DNA from: Epiperipatus broadwayi
Taxonomy: Eukaryota > Onychophora > Udeonychophora > Euonychophora > Peripatidae
DNA: 64,000 bases
Direction of reading: 5' to 3'
Assembly (NCBI GenBank): GCA_028023455.1
Contig: JAQFVV010000028.1
Location: forward strand, 879,501 to 943,500
The notes under the pieces are model-generated. The model was not told the origin of the DNA. It was given only the letters and a program-made list of their open reading frames with translations, and ran no database searches. This document shows positions 24,590-35,636 of the stretch, piece after piece; the first letter of the stretch is position 1; the number at the start of each line of letters is the position of its first letter. The position numbers and the translations under genes are program-made.

Positions 24590-24805
24590 GGTCCATTGTT
24601 TGGGAGTTTACAAAAAGTTTTAACACTGAACGTACCCAAACTGGGTCATGATACAAGAATCTTAAATTCCAGAATCCACTACTACAGTGCTGCTCCAAAC
24701 CTTACAGGAAAACATAATTGAATAGCTTAATTGTTTGAGAGTTTATAAGAATTTGAGTCTAGAAATGTCAGAATGGCATTGTGGTCTGTGGTACACACTC
24801 TCCAC
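24590..24805 (-). repeat. tRNA-like SINE family D, two tandem copies
   Basis: Units begin near 24592 and 24712 with the theme AATTGAATGGT...TTTGGGAGTTTACAAAAAG, then CCAGAATCCACTACTACAGTGCTGC-like sequence. Same family as the four-unit array at 29.67 kb. Confidence 0.6.
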
Positions 24806-24839
24806 ATTTTATAACTTTATAATAGCACCATTTTATTTG

Positions 24840-25920
24840 GAAAATTTTAGCAATTGTAAAGTGATAACCTTGTAAAGTATAAATTTATTGATCAATTTTC
24901 TAATGAGGAAAAAAAAAGTTAATTTAACTCATTGACACTGTCACAGATGTAATTCATCTCATTAATGAGAGTATTATAAGCTTTTCAATATTTAATAAAA
25001 TTATTAAACTATTATTGTATATCAGAATACAATAAACTGGACTTTGTAGAAATTTACATTTATGAATGTAAGTAATATATGTTAAGGCTATAACCTTAAG
25101 ACTATGCACCTGGCCGCTCTTGTCTTTTAAAGTCATTAATCTTCTGTTTAGTTTTGTAGAGGTCCCTACTATCACATTTTAGGTGCATAGTTTTAAGGTT
25201 ATAGCCTTAATATATATTACTTATATAATGAGTATGCACTTTACAAATTATTAATTACAATTTGTGAATGTAATAAATTCTAAAAAAATCATATTTGAAC
25301 TTTGCAAATATTGAAGAAATAAGATTGTAATAAAATTAAAAAACGGTTTTGTCATTTAATAGCCAGGTGTAGCAGATTGATTTCATAAAATCAAATTATT
25401 TTTTTTACTGTTATTTGTTTTAAAATGAGAACAAATACATATCCACAAATCTATCAAAATATGCTTTAAAATATAATTTTTTAAAATAATTATGATATTG
25501 CAATATATTCTAGCAGACTGTTAGTGATGATGTATTAGTAATCAGAATGAAAAAATGTATTGGTCAGAACTCTGTAATTTGATTGGTTAATGATATACTA
25601 GTATTTATTACCTTCTAATTTTTAAAATATAACATGTACACATAAAATAAATGTGCTATCATGTACAATTTTGACCATTAATAATTAATGCACAACAATT
25701 ATGCAAAAATAATCATGAATCTTAATAAACATCACAAAAAAGATCAAGATTTTCACTGTTCAAAACATTTTCTCACAGGAATCTTTCAAAGCACATGAAA
25801 TCTGATAATAAATACTAAATATATCAAGTCATGGCTAAATACTTCGAAATTACCACATTTCTGTTTATCCTGAAGTCTTTAGATTTTTTTTAAAAATTAA
25901 AATATTTAAATAAAATACAA
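24840..25920 (+). repeat. Dispersed repeat M, third copy, with a palindromic insertion
   Basis: ATCAGAATACAATAAACTGG (25021-) corresponds to 6590 and 23075; TTTTAAAATGAGAACAAAT (25412-) corresponds to 7510 and 23270. The position equivalent to the 23.34-kb insertion is unoccupied here. Confidence 0.55.
25070..25222. mobile_element. Palindromic MITE-like element
   Basis: 42-bp terminal arms with two mismatches (25070-25111 against 25181-25222; theme AAGGCTATAACCTTAAG and GCACCT) around a 69-bp centre. TTT(A/G)TGAATGTAA occurs at 25059-25071 and 25261-25273 (12 of 13 identical), suggesting a 13-bp TSD and an insertion of 25072-25260. Centre blocks AAGAGCGGCC and GGTCCCTACTATC recur inverted at 51.77-51.84 kb. 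Confidence 0.7.
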
Positions 25921-26149
25921 GTGAATTTCACAATTTAAAAAAAAAAGCAAATTATCTCCATAGATGGCTCCACAAGTAAGCTGAGCCCAGTTCTTTTTCT
26001 TGTCTCCCTACAAGTTTCCATGTGGTGATAAGACATCTGATTAACAGAAAAAACTGTTGCACTCAGCCTGCTATTTAAGATCTTGAATATCACAAGATCT
26101 CCAAAGTAACTATCAATAACATTATTATTTTTATCTTAAACCATTAAGT

Positions 26150-26228
26150 GTCACATGATCACCTCCCTTATACTAGTACATAACTGTTTATAAACAAAGC
26201 AAAACTCTCCATACAGTAGTGCCACCTG
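26150..26228 (-). repeat. Family B terminal fragment
   Basis: TGTCACATGATCACC is followed by AAACAAAGCAAAACTCTCCATACAGTAGTGCC, the two sequence blocks that meet at the unit boundary of family B, in minus orientation. Confidence 0.6.
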
Positions 26229-26229
26229 T

Positions 26230-27370
26230 GCTAAATAGGTTATTTTTATCTGCGGCTTATTTACTCAATTTAAATTAGTATTGCTATTTTTAGATATCAT
26301 TAAGTTAGAAATAGTCTTTAATATGGATGTTTTTATTTCCTTCCCAAAACATTTTCAACATAGAATTATGCAGATTTGCTTATGGTTGCTTTGTCTTACA
26401 TGGCCTAAAATAATATAACCATAATCAGTTATTACTAAGATCATCCTATATTATTCCTGCCTATTATAAATATTAGCAATAAGTATTCCAATTGAGAAGT
26501 TACGATAATGATGATTGAGTAGTCAAGAGCATAAATATAATTTATAAAAATAAATGTACATCAATATTTCATTAGGTCAGCAAGTTGAAATATATCTGTA
26601 CATAATATATTGTGGAAATTAGTATCTCTCCTATGAACAGTCCCAGCGCTTAGTAAACCATAATAATGCCAGAATGTCCTCTAAATGTACCTATCATCAC
26701 TTCTATACTTTTAGTGACAAAAAAAATCATATCTTCTACATTCGGTAAACTCTGATATTCTTTCTTATAATGATAACAATCAACCTTTAAGCTAGCAACA
26801 ATCTCAATCGGTTGTCAAGGCAACCTTCTTCAACAATCTTGTGTTATCATTCTTGTGTTTTTTTTACACATGTGAAGAATCTTCAGTGATATACAAATAA
26901 GACCTCTTCTTAGACTGATCCTTTTGTATGCCCCTATAATATCAGGCATCAATGCTCTGATTCATAAAAGTTGTTTTTGCAGACTTAATTATTATTCTAT
27001 ATATTGGTGACTGCTTAATTAGAAAATCAATAAAGCTTGTCTAAAAGTTTGTGATTGTTAGTGCAAGTTATGAAGATGGAAACATGTAATGCCCAAAAGC
27101 GCTAAACTAGAAAATATTGAAAAATAGCTTCATTGATGTGCATTTAGAGCTCAACATATAGATATTTTAGTAATAATTATCTGTTAGATTATGTCCAACA
27201 ATCTAATATTAATTGCTAAATGTCTTTGAACACCTTGCACACACTTACACACACTTATATATATATATATATATATAAAATTAAGAGCATGCTAATAGCT
27301 CTAAACAAGCTTTTTTTTTATTTATGATAAATGCTACTACAAGAGAAGACATTCAAATCATTTTTATCTT
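26230..27370. other. No gene seen
   Basis: AT-rich. An ACAATCTCAATCGGTTGTCAAGGCAACC segment near 26795-26825 recurs twice at 49.05-49.13 kb. A (TA)n tract lies at 27257-27277. Confidence 0.4.
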
Positions 27371-27375
27371 GGATT

Positions 27376-27432
27376 GTCTCCATCCCCAGACCGGTTTCGA
27401 CCTATGGGTCTCTTCAGTGAGGAGTTGGGACA
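27376..27432 (-). ncRNA. Hammerhead ribozyme motif, ACCGGT type, intact
   Basis: Read on the minus strand: CTGAAGA (27411-27417), stem II GACC/GGTC with loop CATA, GAAA (27395-27398), palindromic stem III ACCGGT, cleavage triplet GUC (27389-27391, C17 at 27389). Stem I pairs TCCTCA upstream with TGGGGA downstream (6 bp, one G-U). All conserved core bases are present. This is the most complete ribozyme in the window and a good candidate for activity, probably as a dimer. Confidence 0.82.
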
Positions 27433-28855
27433 CAGTAAACCCATAAATATCTCTTCTATCCTATTTTTTTTACTAAACTATAAATAGTAGCAACATTTAT
27501 CAGTCTATGATGCATAAGTATATAAGAAATAACATCATTAAATAGCTTAAGTTGGGACAGAAGTGCAGTCTTAAAAATAACTAGAAAGAAAAAAACATAG
27601 TGCATCACATTCAAAAAAGAGAACTTTTAGGCATAGGAACTATATCTTGGGATACTGATAAGTCTGATATGATAACAGTTTTTTACGCATATTCTCTGAG
27701 GCAACTTCTTTGAAATCCAGAAAACTATTGGATAGGAATAAAGTATGGCAATAATAAATCTCATGATGAGATACCAAAATTTTAAAGTGTATTATGTGAA
27801 TTAAGTAAAAATATTCAAATTTCCTTTATTAAAAATTTTACTTAATATTTAAAATGTTTCATTTATTTATTTTTTGGATCTTGAATTAAATTTTTTTTAC
27901 TATCTTATAATTTATTTATCAAAATTACATTTCTCATTAAGCCAGAAGATAGGCTTTGGTCACAGAAAGTGCTGTTGACATTTCTTAACATTGTCCTTCT
28001 ATGACTTTTTGCAGGCATATTTCACTAATTTGTTTTTATATTGCAAATTAACAAATATTAATTTATTATTTCAAAAAATCTGAAGAGAGCAGTATTTTCA
28101 AATAGACATTAGAGTCAAATTATTGTAATTCTGCATCCACATGTTTGACAGATTTAGTTCTTTGTAGTTTTTCTTGAGACCATTTAGGAAATTACTTTGA
28201 CAAAGATTTTGGAATAACAAAATATTTGCTTTTGGTGTGGTTTATTAAAGATTCCCTATTGTTTTTACATAATAATTGCATAATAATTATAACAATTATT
28301 AAAAACCAAAACTATATATGATAAAAGTATTTTTAAATGTATGTGTTATATATTTAAATACAGAAATTAAAAAGTTCTCGTGTAACGCAAATGAAGAAAA
28401 TAACAACTGGTACCATAACCATGATTACTAATATTATTACTTACACTGTGATACGATATTTTGTGAGTTTCTAAAATTGTATTGTAATTTTAATATTTTA
28501 AAGCAAAATTATATGGATTTTTAGGGTTTCACATTTATTCATTCCTATTTTCAAAATAAATTTCATATGTTGAAGATTTTGTTGATTTTCAGAAATTTCT
28601 TATTTGGCTCTTGTCCTGCCTACACTGCTCTCATTAAGTACTCTGTTTATTATTTAATATATATATATATATGCTCTGTGCACAGATAATGAAGCTATTA
28701 AACGTAAGTAAAATTATCAAAAGTTACCGCCAAGCACTTTTGGGACAGTTTATAATCCCATATTAATTGATTTCAAATGCTAATGAAGTAAAGCCTTAAC
28801 TATCTGTTTATTATTATATTTTCTATATTTATAAAATTCAGGTATAATTTTTTAG
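27433..28855. other. No gene seen
   Basis: AT-rich; no domain or repeat recognised with confidence. Confidence 0.4.
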
Positions 28856-29175
28856 AATGTTTTTCATTTGTAAATGTGTACTTCTAACAAATCAAAACTA
28901 ATTTATCGAATTATAATATAGAACAATGGTTTAATGTAAAAAGAAATGTTTAATAATTACAAAAAGTATCACCAGGGAGAACAAGGCAAATGTCACCTCA
29001 GTTAACATTATAAAAATTGTTCTACTGTATAATTCAACCTAAAAGAATATTTATCATTTTCATATGTGTGTGGTCATGTGTATCAGTTGTTTGAGATGGA
29101 GTGGGGGATGAATATATATATATATATGGAAAATCCTAAGTTCAAATTCCTCTATTTATTACAGTAAACATTCCA
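28856..29175 (+). repeat. Repeat M scrap followed by family A scrap
   Basis: 28856-29040 resembles the AACATTATAAAAATTG/TTCAACCT part of repeat M. 29050-29170 is the post-ribozyme part of family A (ATATGTGTGTGGTCATGTGTATCAG, then a TA tract and AGTTCAAATTCC). Confidence 0.5.
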
Positions 29176-29319
29176 TATCCTGAATGAATAGGTTAATAAC
29201 ATATTGCCTTGGTAAGTCTATCTCATCCTTCTCATATTAGTATAAATATACATAATGGTCTGATAATATGAAGGGTTATATTGGTGTAATGTCTACATGG
29301 GTATGAGTACAATATCAAA

Positions 29320-29650
29320 ACCACCAAAGGCTTTGAGCATTCTATCATTAGTTTTTCAATGAAATGAATGGGGTGAACTGTTGGAAGGGTGAGAAGATTG
29401 AAGTCTGACCATTAAAGTTTAAGGGATTGCTATCTTAATATAAGCCAAGCACTGATTGTATATATGTGTGGAAGATTATGATCTGACCCAATCTGATGAG
29501 TGCTGGATCCGCATAAAATACATACATTGGGGATCAATTATCTTTTTCACATGTGTGTAATCATGTGTATCAGTAATTTGAGATAAAGCGGTGGATGGTA
29601 GACTGTAAATCCTAAGTTTAAATCCCTCTATTTAATCTATATATATATAT
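29320..29650 (+). repeat. Family A copy with decayed hammerhead
   Basis: Collinear with 46.19-46.51 kb: TGAAATGAATGG, GACCATTAAAGTTTAAG, TTAATATAAGCCAAGCACTG, ribozyme remnant, CACATGTGTGTAATCATGTGTATCAG, AGTTTAAATCCCTC. Confidence 0.65.
29480..29535 (+). ncRNA. Hammerhead-like motif, family A, decayed
   Basis: CTGATGA at 29493-29499 with GTGCTG as the first stem II strand, but GAAA has become TAAA and stem III ATGCAT is lost (AATACATAC). Downstream TTGGGGATC is retained. Inactive by inspection. Confidence 0.6.
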
Positions 29651-29664
29651 AAAGAATAGCCTAT

Positions 29665-30185
29665 AATATAGGAGTTTATAAGAAGTTCAAACACCAGAAT
29701 AAATCCATGGGCTGTAAATTTCAGAATCAGTCACTCTATCATTGTGTCAAACCATGCACGATTGATTATAAATTAGTAATGGAATAGTTCAACTACTGAA
29801 GAATTTTTACAAAGTTTGAGTGTCAAAATGTCTGAACTGGACATGATCCATTGATCGTAAGTTCCAGAGTCTACTATTCTATCATTATATCAAACCACAT
29901 AGGGCAGAGATTCAATATAAATTAATAATCAAATGGCCAGAAATTCACAAGAAATCGAAGAACCGGAAGTGACGTCGGTTAGTACAAAGAGAGTGCAGTA
30001 TTAGTACTGCATAAAAGTATGCAGGGCAGAGATTCATTATAAATTAATGGGTTTATTGCAAGGAATTCATAAAAAGTTTAAGCGCCGGAAGTGACAAGGC
30101 TGGGCAAAATACCAGAACCTTAAGTTCCAAAGAGTGCTGTTTTAGCACTACTCCAAACCACACAGAGATCGTTAAAACATAGTAC
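29665..30185 (-). repeat. Four-unit tandem array of tRNA-like SINE family D
   Basis: Units start at about 29671, 29801, 29940 and 30061 (spacing 130, 139, 121 bp). Each carries AATTCATAAAAAGTTTRAG, a CGGAAGTGAC-like block, ACCTTAAGTTCCARAG and CAAACCAC(A)CAGRG. Read on the minus strand each unit begins TGGTTTGACATAGTGATAGA, close to a tRNA A-box/D-arm. Dispersed single copies exist at 10.5, 33.8 and 54.4 kb. A head-to-tail array of a SINE is unusual. Confidence 0.7.
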
Positions 30186-30189
30186 TGTA

Positions 30190-31295
30190 TAGAATATTCT
30201 ATTGAAAAGGCTTTTTTAAAACATTAGATTTTTAAAAAAAACTTAATAGTATTTTTTTTAAAATATATATACTTTTAAGAAATAAATAAACAAAATAGTA
30301 CAAATAATACATTTCAAACCAATAAAGAAAAAAAAGATACGCTAAAAAAAAAAAAATCATTATTTTCAAATGCAATTTTTTATTTAAAAAAAAAAAAAAT
30401 AGACGCAGAAAAAATTTCAGATCAACGAATCCCCTTTAAGATACAAATAATTCTTAAGGTAAAAATGACTTTGCCCCCTCTACTCTGATAACCTTTCCTG
30501 AAGCACAGAAATTCAATTCAGGTGAAAGCTTTTGAACACTGGAAGTACTGCTAATTTTTTTTTTACAACAATCAATCTTCGTAAATAGATTCGGAGAGAA
30601 GATGCAAGAAGAAAGGTATCTTTTCCAAATGGGATTTTTGCACAACCGTAATCATACTTTACTTTCTAGTCACTTTCCTTTCTCTTTCAAACCTTTTTTC
30701 ATTTCCTGTTCCCTGCCTTCTGTAAAGAAAAGATTCCAGATTCTCCTGCTAGCTTGCAAAGGTAAAGCTTATTTGTAACCATAGCGACAACCCTCAACCT
30801 TGAAGCAGGAAATTGAAGAGATTTCTGAATCCTCTCCCAGTCTTGAAGCGTACTAGTAATGATATTTTCATGTCAATCTAATTTAACAAGGCGTATGACT
30901 TGTTGCAAAGAGGAGATACAACAACTTATGACATATTTAATAACAGTAATAAGTAAAAATGATATTTATAATAAATTACACTAATATATATACTATGAAA
31001 AAAAGCGCAATGTAAATTTAAAAATTGTATTAATAATAAATTGCAATAAGATGTATATATATTAAAACAAAGATTATTGCAGCAAACACATTTAAAAGTT
31101 GGATTATTTAGGCTAATCCATGTATAGACATCAGTACTATTATACCAACATTTCGGCTGGATCACAGCTGCTATACCAACATTTTAATTGTATTGCACCT
31201 GCTAATTAAAGACACTGGTGAATTAGCTGAAACATTGATACAGTTGTCGTCATCATCTCTATTTTCACCTATTATGAGTTCACTGCAGGATAAAA
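30190..31295. other. No gene seen; part is less AT-rich
   Basis: 30190-30420 is poly-A-rich. 30430-30860 is noticeably less AT-rich than its surroundings and matches no repeat in the window. It contains a 63-residue minus-strand frame (30454-30645) with no known motif and an AAG/GTAAAG donor-like site near 30760. An exon or regulatory element is possible but unsupported. Confidence 0.35.
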
Positions 31296-31299
31296 GTCA

Positions 31300-31850
31300 A
31301 GATATATTGTCATATTCCGAAAAATATTTATCAAAATGTAACAAAACTAATTGAATCACATCATGGTGATACTGAGAAAATTGACAATGGGAATGGTTCA
31401 TAACAGTGCGACTCCATATCACCAATACGTTCTAAAGCAGTTTTTACAATATATAATCTGCGAATGAGAAGATGACTTGTGGATTAAATGGGAAGCCAAG
31501 AGATTTAAAGTAAATGAAGATTATTTATGAGATCTAGATTTTGCAGATGATCTGGTTGTGTTTGTAAATAATCCTTCTGAGCTTTAAGAAATACTGCAAT
31601 AGTTATAAGATGGAAAGTAAAAAAATAGAACTAAAGATAAATGGTTGAAAGACTAAAGTAATGTAAAATGGATTTGTTTTTAAAAGAAAAAAGTTAATAA
31701 CTACAAATACCTTGGTCAGATTATTAATGCCTTATTAATGCAAATGAAAACATAGTAGATAAAATTAATCATAAAATTATACCTGGAATGCCTATGTGTT
31801 TGAAAAAGGTTTTTAATAAATGTTTTATCACTTTATATTTAACATTGTAG
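31300..31850 (+). pseudogene. RTE-like LINE reverse transcriptase fragment, decayed
   Basis: Conceptual reading shows the sequence around motif C as LDFADDLVVFVNNPSEL (about 31538-31590), matching the better copy at 55-56.5 kb, then stop-ridden sequence corresponding to the segment with the YKCLG motif and the following linker. No open frame remains. Its neighbours are family B repeats at 31.93-32.26 kb. Confidence 0.7.
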
Positions 31851-31929
31851 CAATTTTCTCCATATAAGATTGTGTATGTGATGTTATAGCAGTTCATACT
31901 TATAAATCTGAGAAGTTAACCAGTTCACA

Positions 31930-32265
31930 CTTTCTCCATACAATATTGCCACCTAGTGCAAGCCATAGTAATCAATGGATGCTAGATTGTGTAAGTATAA
32001 GAAATGATGATTATAAACAGGCAAAACTTTTCAATACAATAGTGCCACTCAGTGCAATCTAGAGCAATCAATGGATGCCAGAAAGCTTGTGCATAAAATC
32101 CCTATCTAGTGTCTACTCATCCAATATCCCCAGCCTACTTTCTAGCTTGTGGATGTCATCAGTGAGGAGCCTTGGATCTGAGAGCACTGGACCTCTTAGG
32201 CTTGAACAAGCATAAAAAATGGTAGTCATGTGATAAATGATGATTATGTGATGTTATAGTAGATA
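31930..32265 (-). repeat. Older family B copy interrupted by a younger one
   Basis: 31936-32001 (CACTTTCTCCATACAATATTGCC, then GTGCAAGCCATAGTAATCAATGG) and 32248-32265 (GTGATGTTATAG) are the two parts of an older family B copy. The younger copy occupies 32015-32234. Confidence 0.6.
32015..32234 (-). mobile_element. Single (non-palindromic) family B element with 13-bp TSD
   Basis: AAATGATGATTAT is repeated exactly at 32002-32014 and 32235-32247. The 220-bp insert starts AAACAGGCAAAAC and ends GGTAGTCATGTGAT, the same termini as the palindromic insert at 53.3 kb. The minus-strand hammerhead has CTGATGA (complement at 32157-32163) and GAAA, but stem III is GTAGGC and the cleavage triplet is lost. 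Confidence 0.7.
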
Positions 32266-32684
32266 AACCTGGATAATTTATATTTTATGTAATATATATT
32301 ATAGTTTATTTTTTAAGTAAATGAATCATGGCCAATGCAGCAAACTGTCCAATATTAACCAATTTATGAATATTTAGCTATTATTAGCTAAAAAAAAAAA
32401 CAAGATTGAAAAACTGCTCAACCCCACATCATCCAAAAAATTAGCATACCTGATACACAATAATGTCTTCCATTGCTTTTCTACAGAATCTGCTGGAAAG
32501 AAGATTTTGCCTTTCAGAAAGCAATTTAAAGACCATTTGATCTTCTTACCTTTGCATATATTGTATAAGAATAAATAATAAAATTTTAAAGGAATTATCA
32601 AGATAGAAATTATTCAAAATACAGCAGACATAATAATTTCTTTCTTAATCTTAAGGATAGGTGGAGAACACATTCTTATGATTT

Positions 32685-32830
32685 GAGAAAGAAGAAGCTG
32701 TGAGAAAAGTATTTGTTATTGTACTAAAACATCAGCTATTTAGCTATTATATTTTTATTACACGGAAGCTCCTGGAAATAATACTATGAATTCATCATTT
32801 ATCTGTGAGAATATTAAAATTAATATACAT
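32685..32830 (+). repeat. Hammerhead repeat family N, decayed copy
   Basis: AGAAGAAGCTGTGAG, AAGTATTTGTTATTGTACT, AAAACATCAGCTA correspond to the ribozyme at 35.07 kb with both conserved boxes damaged. Followed by the shared tail CCTGGAAATAATACTATGAATTCATC, also inverted at 48.58-48.64 kb. Stem I strands AGCT/AGCT remain complementary. Confidence 0.6.
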
Positions 32831-33205
32831 ATAGTACATAGGTTCAAGGTCATGATTAGCTATATATTTGCATGTCATTAATGTTAAGCTGTAATGTGGA
32901 CATTGTTAATTTGGTTACAACCCATATTTCACTAGGAAGATTGCTATTTTATAGTAAATTATATCTGAAAGATGCTACAAATTCTAAAGTCAGTGTAGGT
33001 GTAGTTCTGAAAATAATTTTTAGAATGTGATTGAAAATAAATAAAAAATCATATTAAAGCAAATTTATAGTGTTTTAATTTTTTTTATTGCATTTTGGAA
33101 TTTATTGAATATATCTCTCGGATACTCAACTGATGCAACATTTTTTGATCATGATCTCTGCAAAGTTAATAAGAAGATAATTAACATTTAATTTAAGATA
33201 AGTAC
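32831..33205. other. No gene seen
   Basis: AT-rich, no recognised content. Confidence 0.4.
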
Positions 33206-33210
33206 AGAAA

Positions 33211-33725
33211 TTGTGGCATAAAAGACAGCAATTCATTAGTAAATATTTAACTGATGCAAGACATAGTTATAAAAGAAGAGAGAAAAGAAAGTATTTTAAA
33301 ATGATTTTTAGAAGAACCGAATTTCGGGAATTTTGTAAAATAATACGAAAAATAATAAGTGATAATGTAAAAAAATACAAATATGAATCAGCAAATAAAC
33401 TCTATAAAAAGAACACAAATCTAGAATACATAACATGTGATCTTGGCTTTTGAGAATAAACCACTTATTTCAAAAATAAAATAAAGCTGTATTATTACTG
33501 AAAATAGAAATGACAACATAAAATAAGTAGAAAAGTTCTATAGAATATTATATAATAATAAACAATAAGAAACAAAAGTAACCTTTATAATTACAATATC
33601 AATGCCAAATATTTTAAAAATGGAAAAAATTAGATGTACAATTCAATTTATGAAGAATGAAAAAGCTCCAGAAACTACTGACATCTTACAAAAGCATCAG
33701 ATAAAGTAAGAGAAATTAAAGACAA
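33211..33725 (+). pseudogene. RTE-like LINE, region N-terminal to the RT, decayed
   Basis: An 80-residue Lys/Arg-rich frame (33211-33453, KRREKRKYFKMIF...) precedes a segment (33602-33720) whose translation MPNILKMEKIR..IQFMKNEKAPETTDILQ aligns by eye with MPRILNEEVRHAIECMKKGKPPGN in the copy at 56.5 kb. So the frame is probably the basic linker between endonuclease and RT of the LINE. Interrupted by stops and not functional. Confidence 0.55.
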
Positions 33726-33772
33726 CATTGAATACAAACATATAAATGGTTGGTGGAAAATGATAGTAAATA

Positions 33773-33905
33773 ATGGAATGATTTAGTGCTCAGGAATTCA
33801 TACAAAGTTTAAGCTTCATATTGGATAGAGCTGGGCCATGATTCATGGACCTTGAACTCTAGAATTTGTTTTTGTACTACTGTGCCAAATTATGGAGAGT
33901 AAAAG
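33773..33905 (-). repeat. tRNA-like SINE family D, single copy
   Basis: CTCAGGAATTCATACAAAG, GGGCCATGATTCATGGACCTTG and ACTACTGTGCCAAATTATGG blocks match the family D unit. Sits inside LINE-derived sequence. Confidence 0.6.
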
Positions 33906-34039
33906 GTTAAGATAATGACATTTAAGAAAAAACAAAACTATGTATATTGGCAACTACAGACCTAATACTTTAATTCACATCTTTACTGAACCAATTATAA
34001 GTCACCTATTGATTATTTTTAATTTAAACTAATTACTAC

Positions 34040-34870
34040 AACAAGTTATACATAAAAGATGTAAAAGATCTAGAAAGAGACCTCATGTGAGATGGTTGGA
34101 TGAAATAAGGAAGAGGTGTGCTTGGGTGATGTGGAGAACAGAGGCTAGAGATTAGAGAAGATGGTTTGAATTTGGAGAGACAATCATTTTGCAGTGGATT
34201 GATAATGGTTGAACATGATGATGATAGAAAGGATAAATCAATATGATGGCATTATGTTTTGAATTTGTAGATTATGAAAAGGCCTCTGTTTCTATAAACA
34301 TATCCATAATGATTAAAGTTTTAGACCATCTAAATATAGACATGAGATATTATCATATTCTGAAAAATATTTACAAAATGTAACATCAGTGATTAGATAA
34401 CATGGTGATATTAAGAAAATTAACACTGGTAAATGTGTAGTATAAGATAATTGCATATTTCCACAAGAGATTTGTAGAATTTTTATGGGAAGTATTTTGT
34501 AGGTTAAAATATTAATTTTAAGAAAACAAAACTAAATAAGGATTATTTAAGTCATATAGAGTGTGAAGGTGATGTGGTTGTTTTTGCAAATAATTAATTG
34601 TTCACAGTTTTGGAAAATGTTGCAAGAAATATTAGACAAAAGTAAACAAGTAGGGCCCAAGACAAAAGCTAAACAAACAAAAATAATGTTCAACAGATTA
34701 AAAAAAGATTAATAATTATGAATTAAAAGAAATTATCATCTAAGAAGGATAAATCATTACCTTAGATTGAAACATAATGAATAAAATTAATTATAAAATT
34801 AAACTTAGGTGGAATGTTTTTGGTTTAAAAAAAAAACAAAAAAATTTCATATGAATATGCTTTGTTGGGG
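34040..34870 (+). pseudogene. Two decayed RTE-like LINE pieces
   Basis: 34050-34225 is the LINE 3' end: CATGTGAGATGGTTGGATGAAATAAGG (HVRWLDEIR) through TTTTGCAGTGGATTGATAATGG (LQWIDNG), followed by a short GATGATGAT tail. 34235-34870 is a second piece from the middle of the RT (EFVDYEKAS at about 34258-34284, and a motif C region with VVVFANN near 34575), also full of stops. The order shows two insertions, not one element. Confidence 0.65.
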
Positions 34871-34998
34871 TTCTGAGAATTGGACATTTTAATAGTAGAA
34901 CAATACAGAGACTTTAAACTATGCAGTAAAGTAAGAAGATATATATATATATGTCATATTATTATTACTTTTTGCAGGATATTCCGTGTAGTGAAAAA

Positions 34999-35055
34999 GC
35001 TAAACGCTGACATTTCAGTACAATATCAAGTACGTTCCTCAGAGCGTCCTCTTTG
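34999..35055 (-). ncRNA. Hammerhead ribozyme motif, family N, left arm
   Basis: Minus strand: CTGAGGA, stem II GTAC/GTAC, GAAATGTC (stem III ATGT, cleavage triplet GUC), stem I ACGCU paired with AGCGU. Compared with the right arm, both positions of one stem I base pair have changed (C-G here, U-A there). Confidence 0.72.
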
Positions 35056-35061
35056 ATTTAA

Positions 35062-35118
35062 GAAAGAGGATGCTCTGAGGAAGGTACTTGATATTGTACT
35101 GAAACGTCAGCATTTAGA
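35062..35118 (+). ncRNA. Hammerhead ribozyme motif, family N, right arm
   Basis: CTGAGGA at 35075-35081, stem II GGTAC/GTACT around TTGATATT, GAAA at 35101-35104, palindromic stem III ACGT, cleavage after C35108 (GUC). Stem I AUGCU upstream pairs with AGCAU downstream. All core bases are present. Confidence 0.77.
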
Positions 35119-35190
35119 TTTTTCACTACATGGAATATCCCGCAAATAGTAATAATAATATGACATCTTTTATCCATGAAAACATTAGAA

Positions 35191-35230
<40 letters not shown>

Positions 35231-35636
35231 GTAGGATTGAAAATAAAATTCACAGGTAAGAGAACACATAGGTGTCAGTCACATCATTGATTAAAGACTG
35301 AAGGAAGCTGGGTAAAACACTTTTCTAAAAAAGACAATAAATTGAAAGTTGGAAGAATTAATTGGAACTCTAAATGACTCCTAAATGACCTAAAAAAGAC
35401 AATAAATGAAATGGATGATATAATCAACTTTTTTGGAGTCATAGAAAAAAAGTCACAAAGAAACAAAACTAATTATAACTAGCATGGATGAAATCTTCAT
35501 ATTGCAACCCATCAATAAAGGTTGATTTTTTTTAAACATATATATTAATTTAAAAAGTTTCAATGATTTATAGAAGTAAACATTGAAAAATATTATTTGT
35601 TAGTTGTGAAAATTTAGAAATTATATTTATCTTCTT

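Larger units (their letters stand above)
34951..35170. mobile_element. Palindromic family N element (divergent hammerheads)
   Basis: Arms 34951-35050 and 35065-35166 (ATGTCATATTATTATTACT at the outer left, complement at the outer right; centre around AGAGCGTCCTCTTTGATTT). Both arms carry a hammerhead, facing outward. A (TA)n microsatellite adjoins at 35196-35227. The right tail TCCATGAAAACATTAGAATTAATAT continues as in the other family N copies. Confidence 0.75.

Noticed and set aside
31135-31260. Possible hammerhead (CTGGTGA ... GAAACATTG)
   Set aside because: First box is off consensus and there is no stem II between the boxes.
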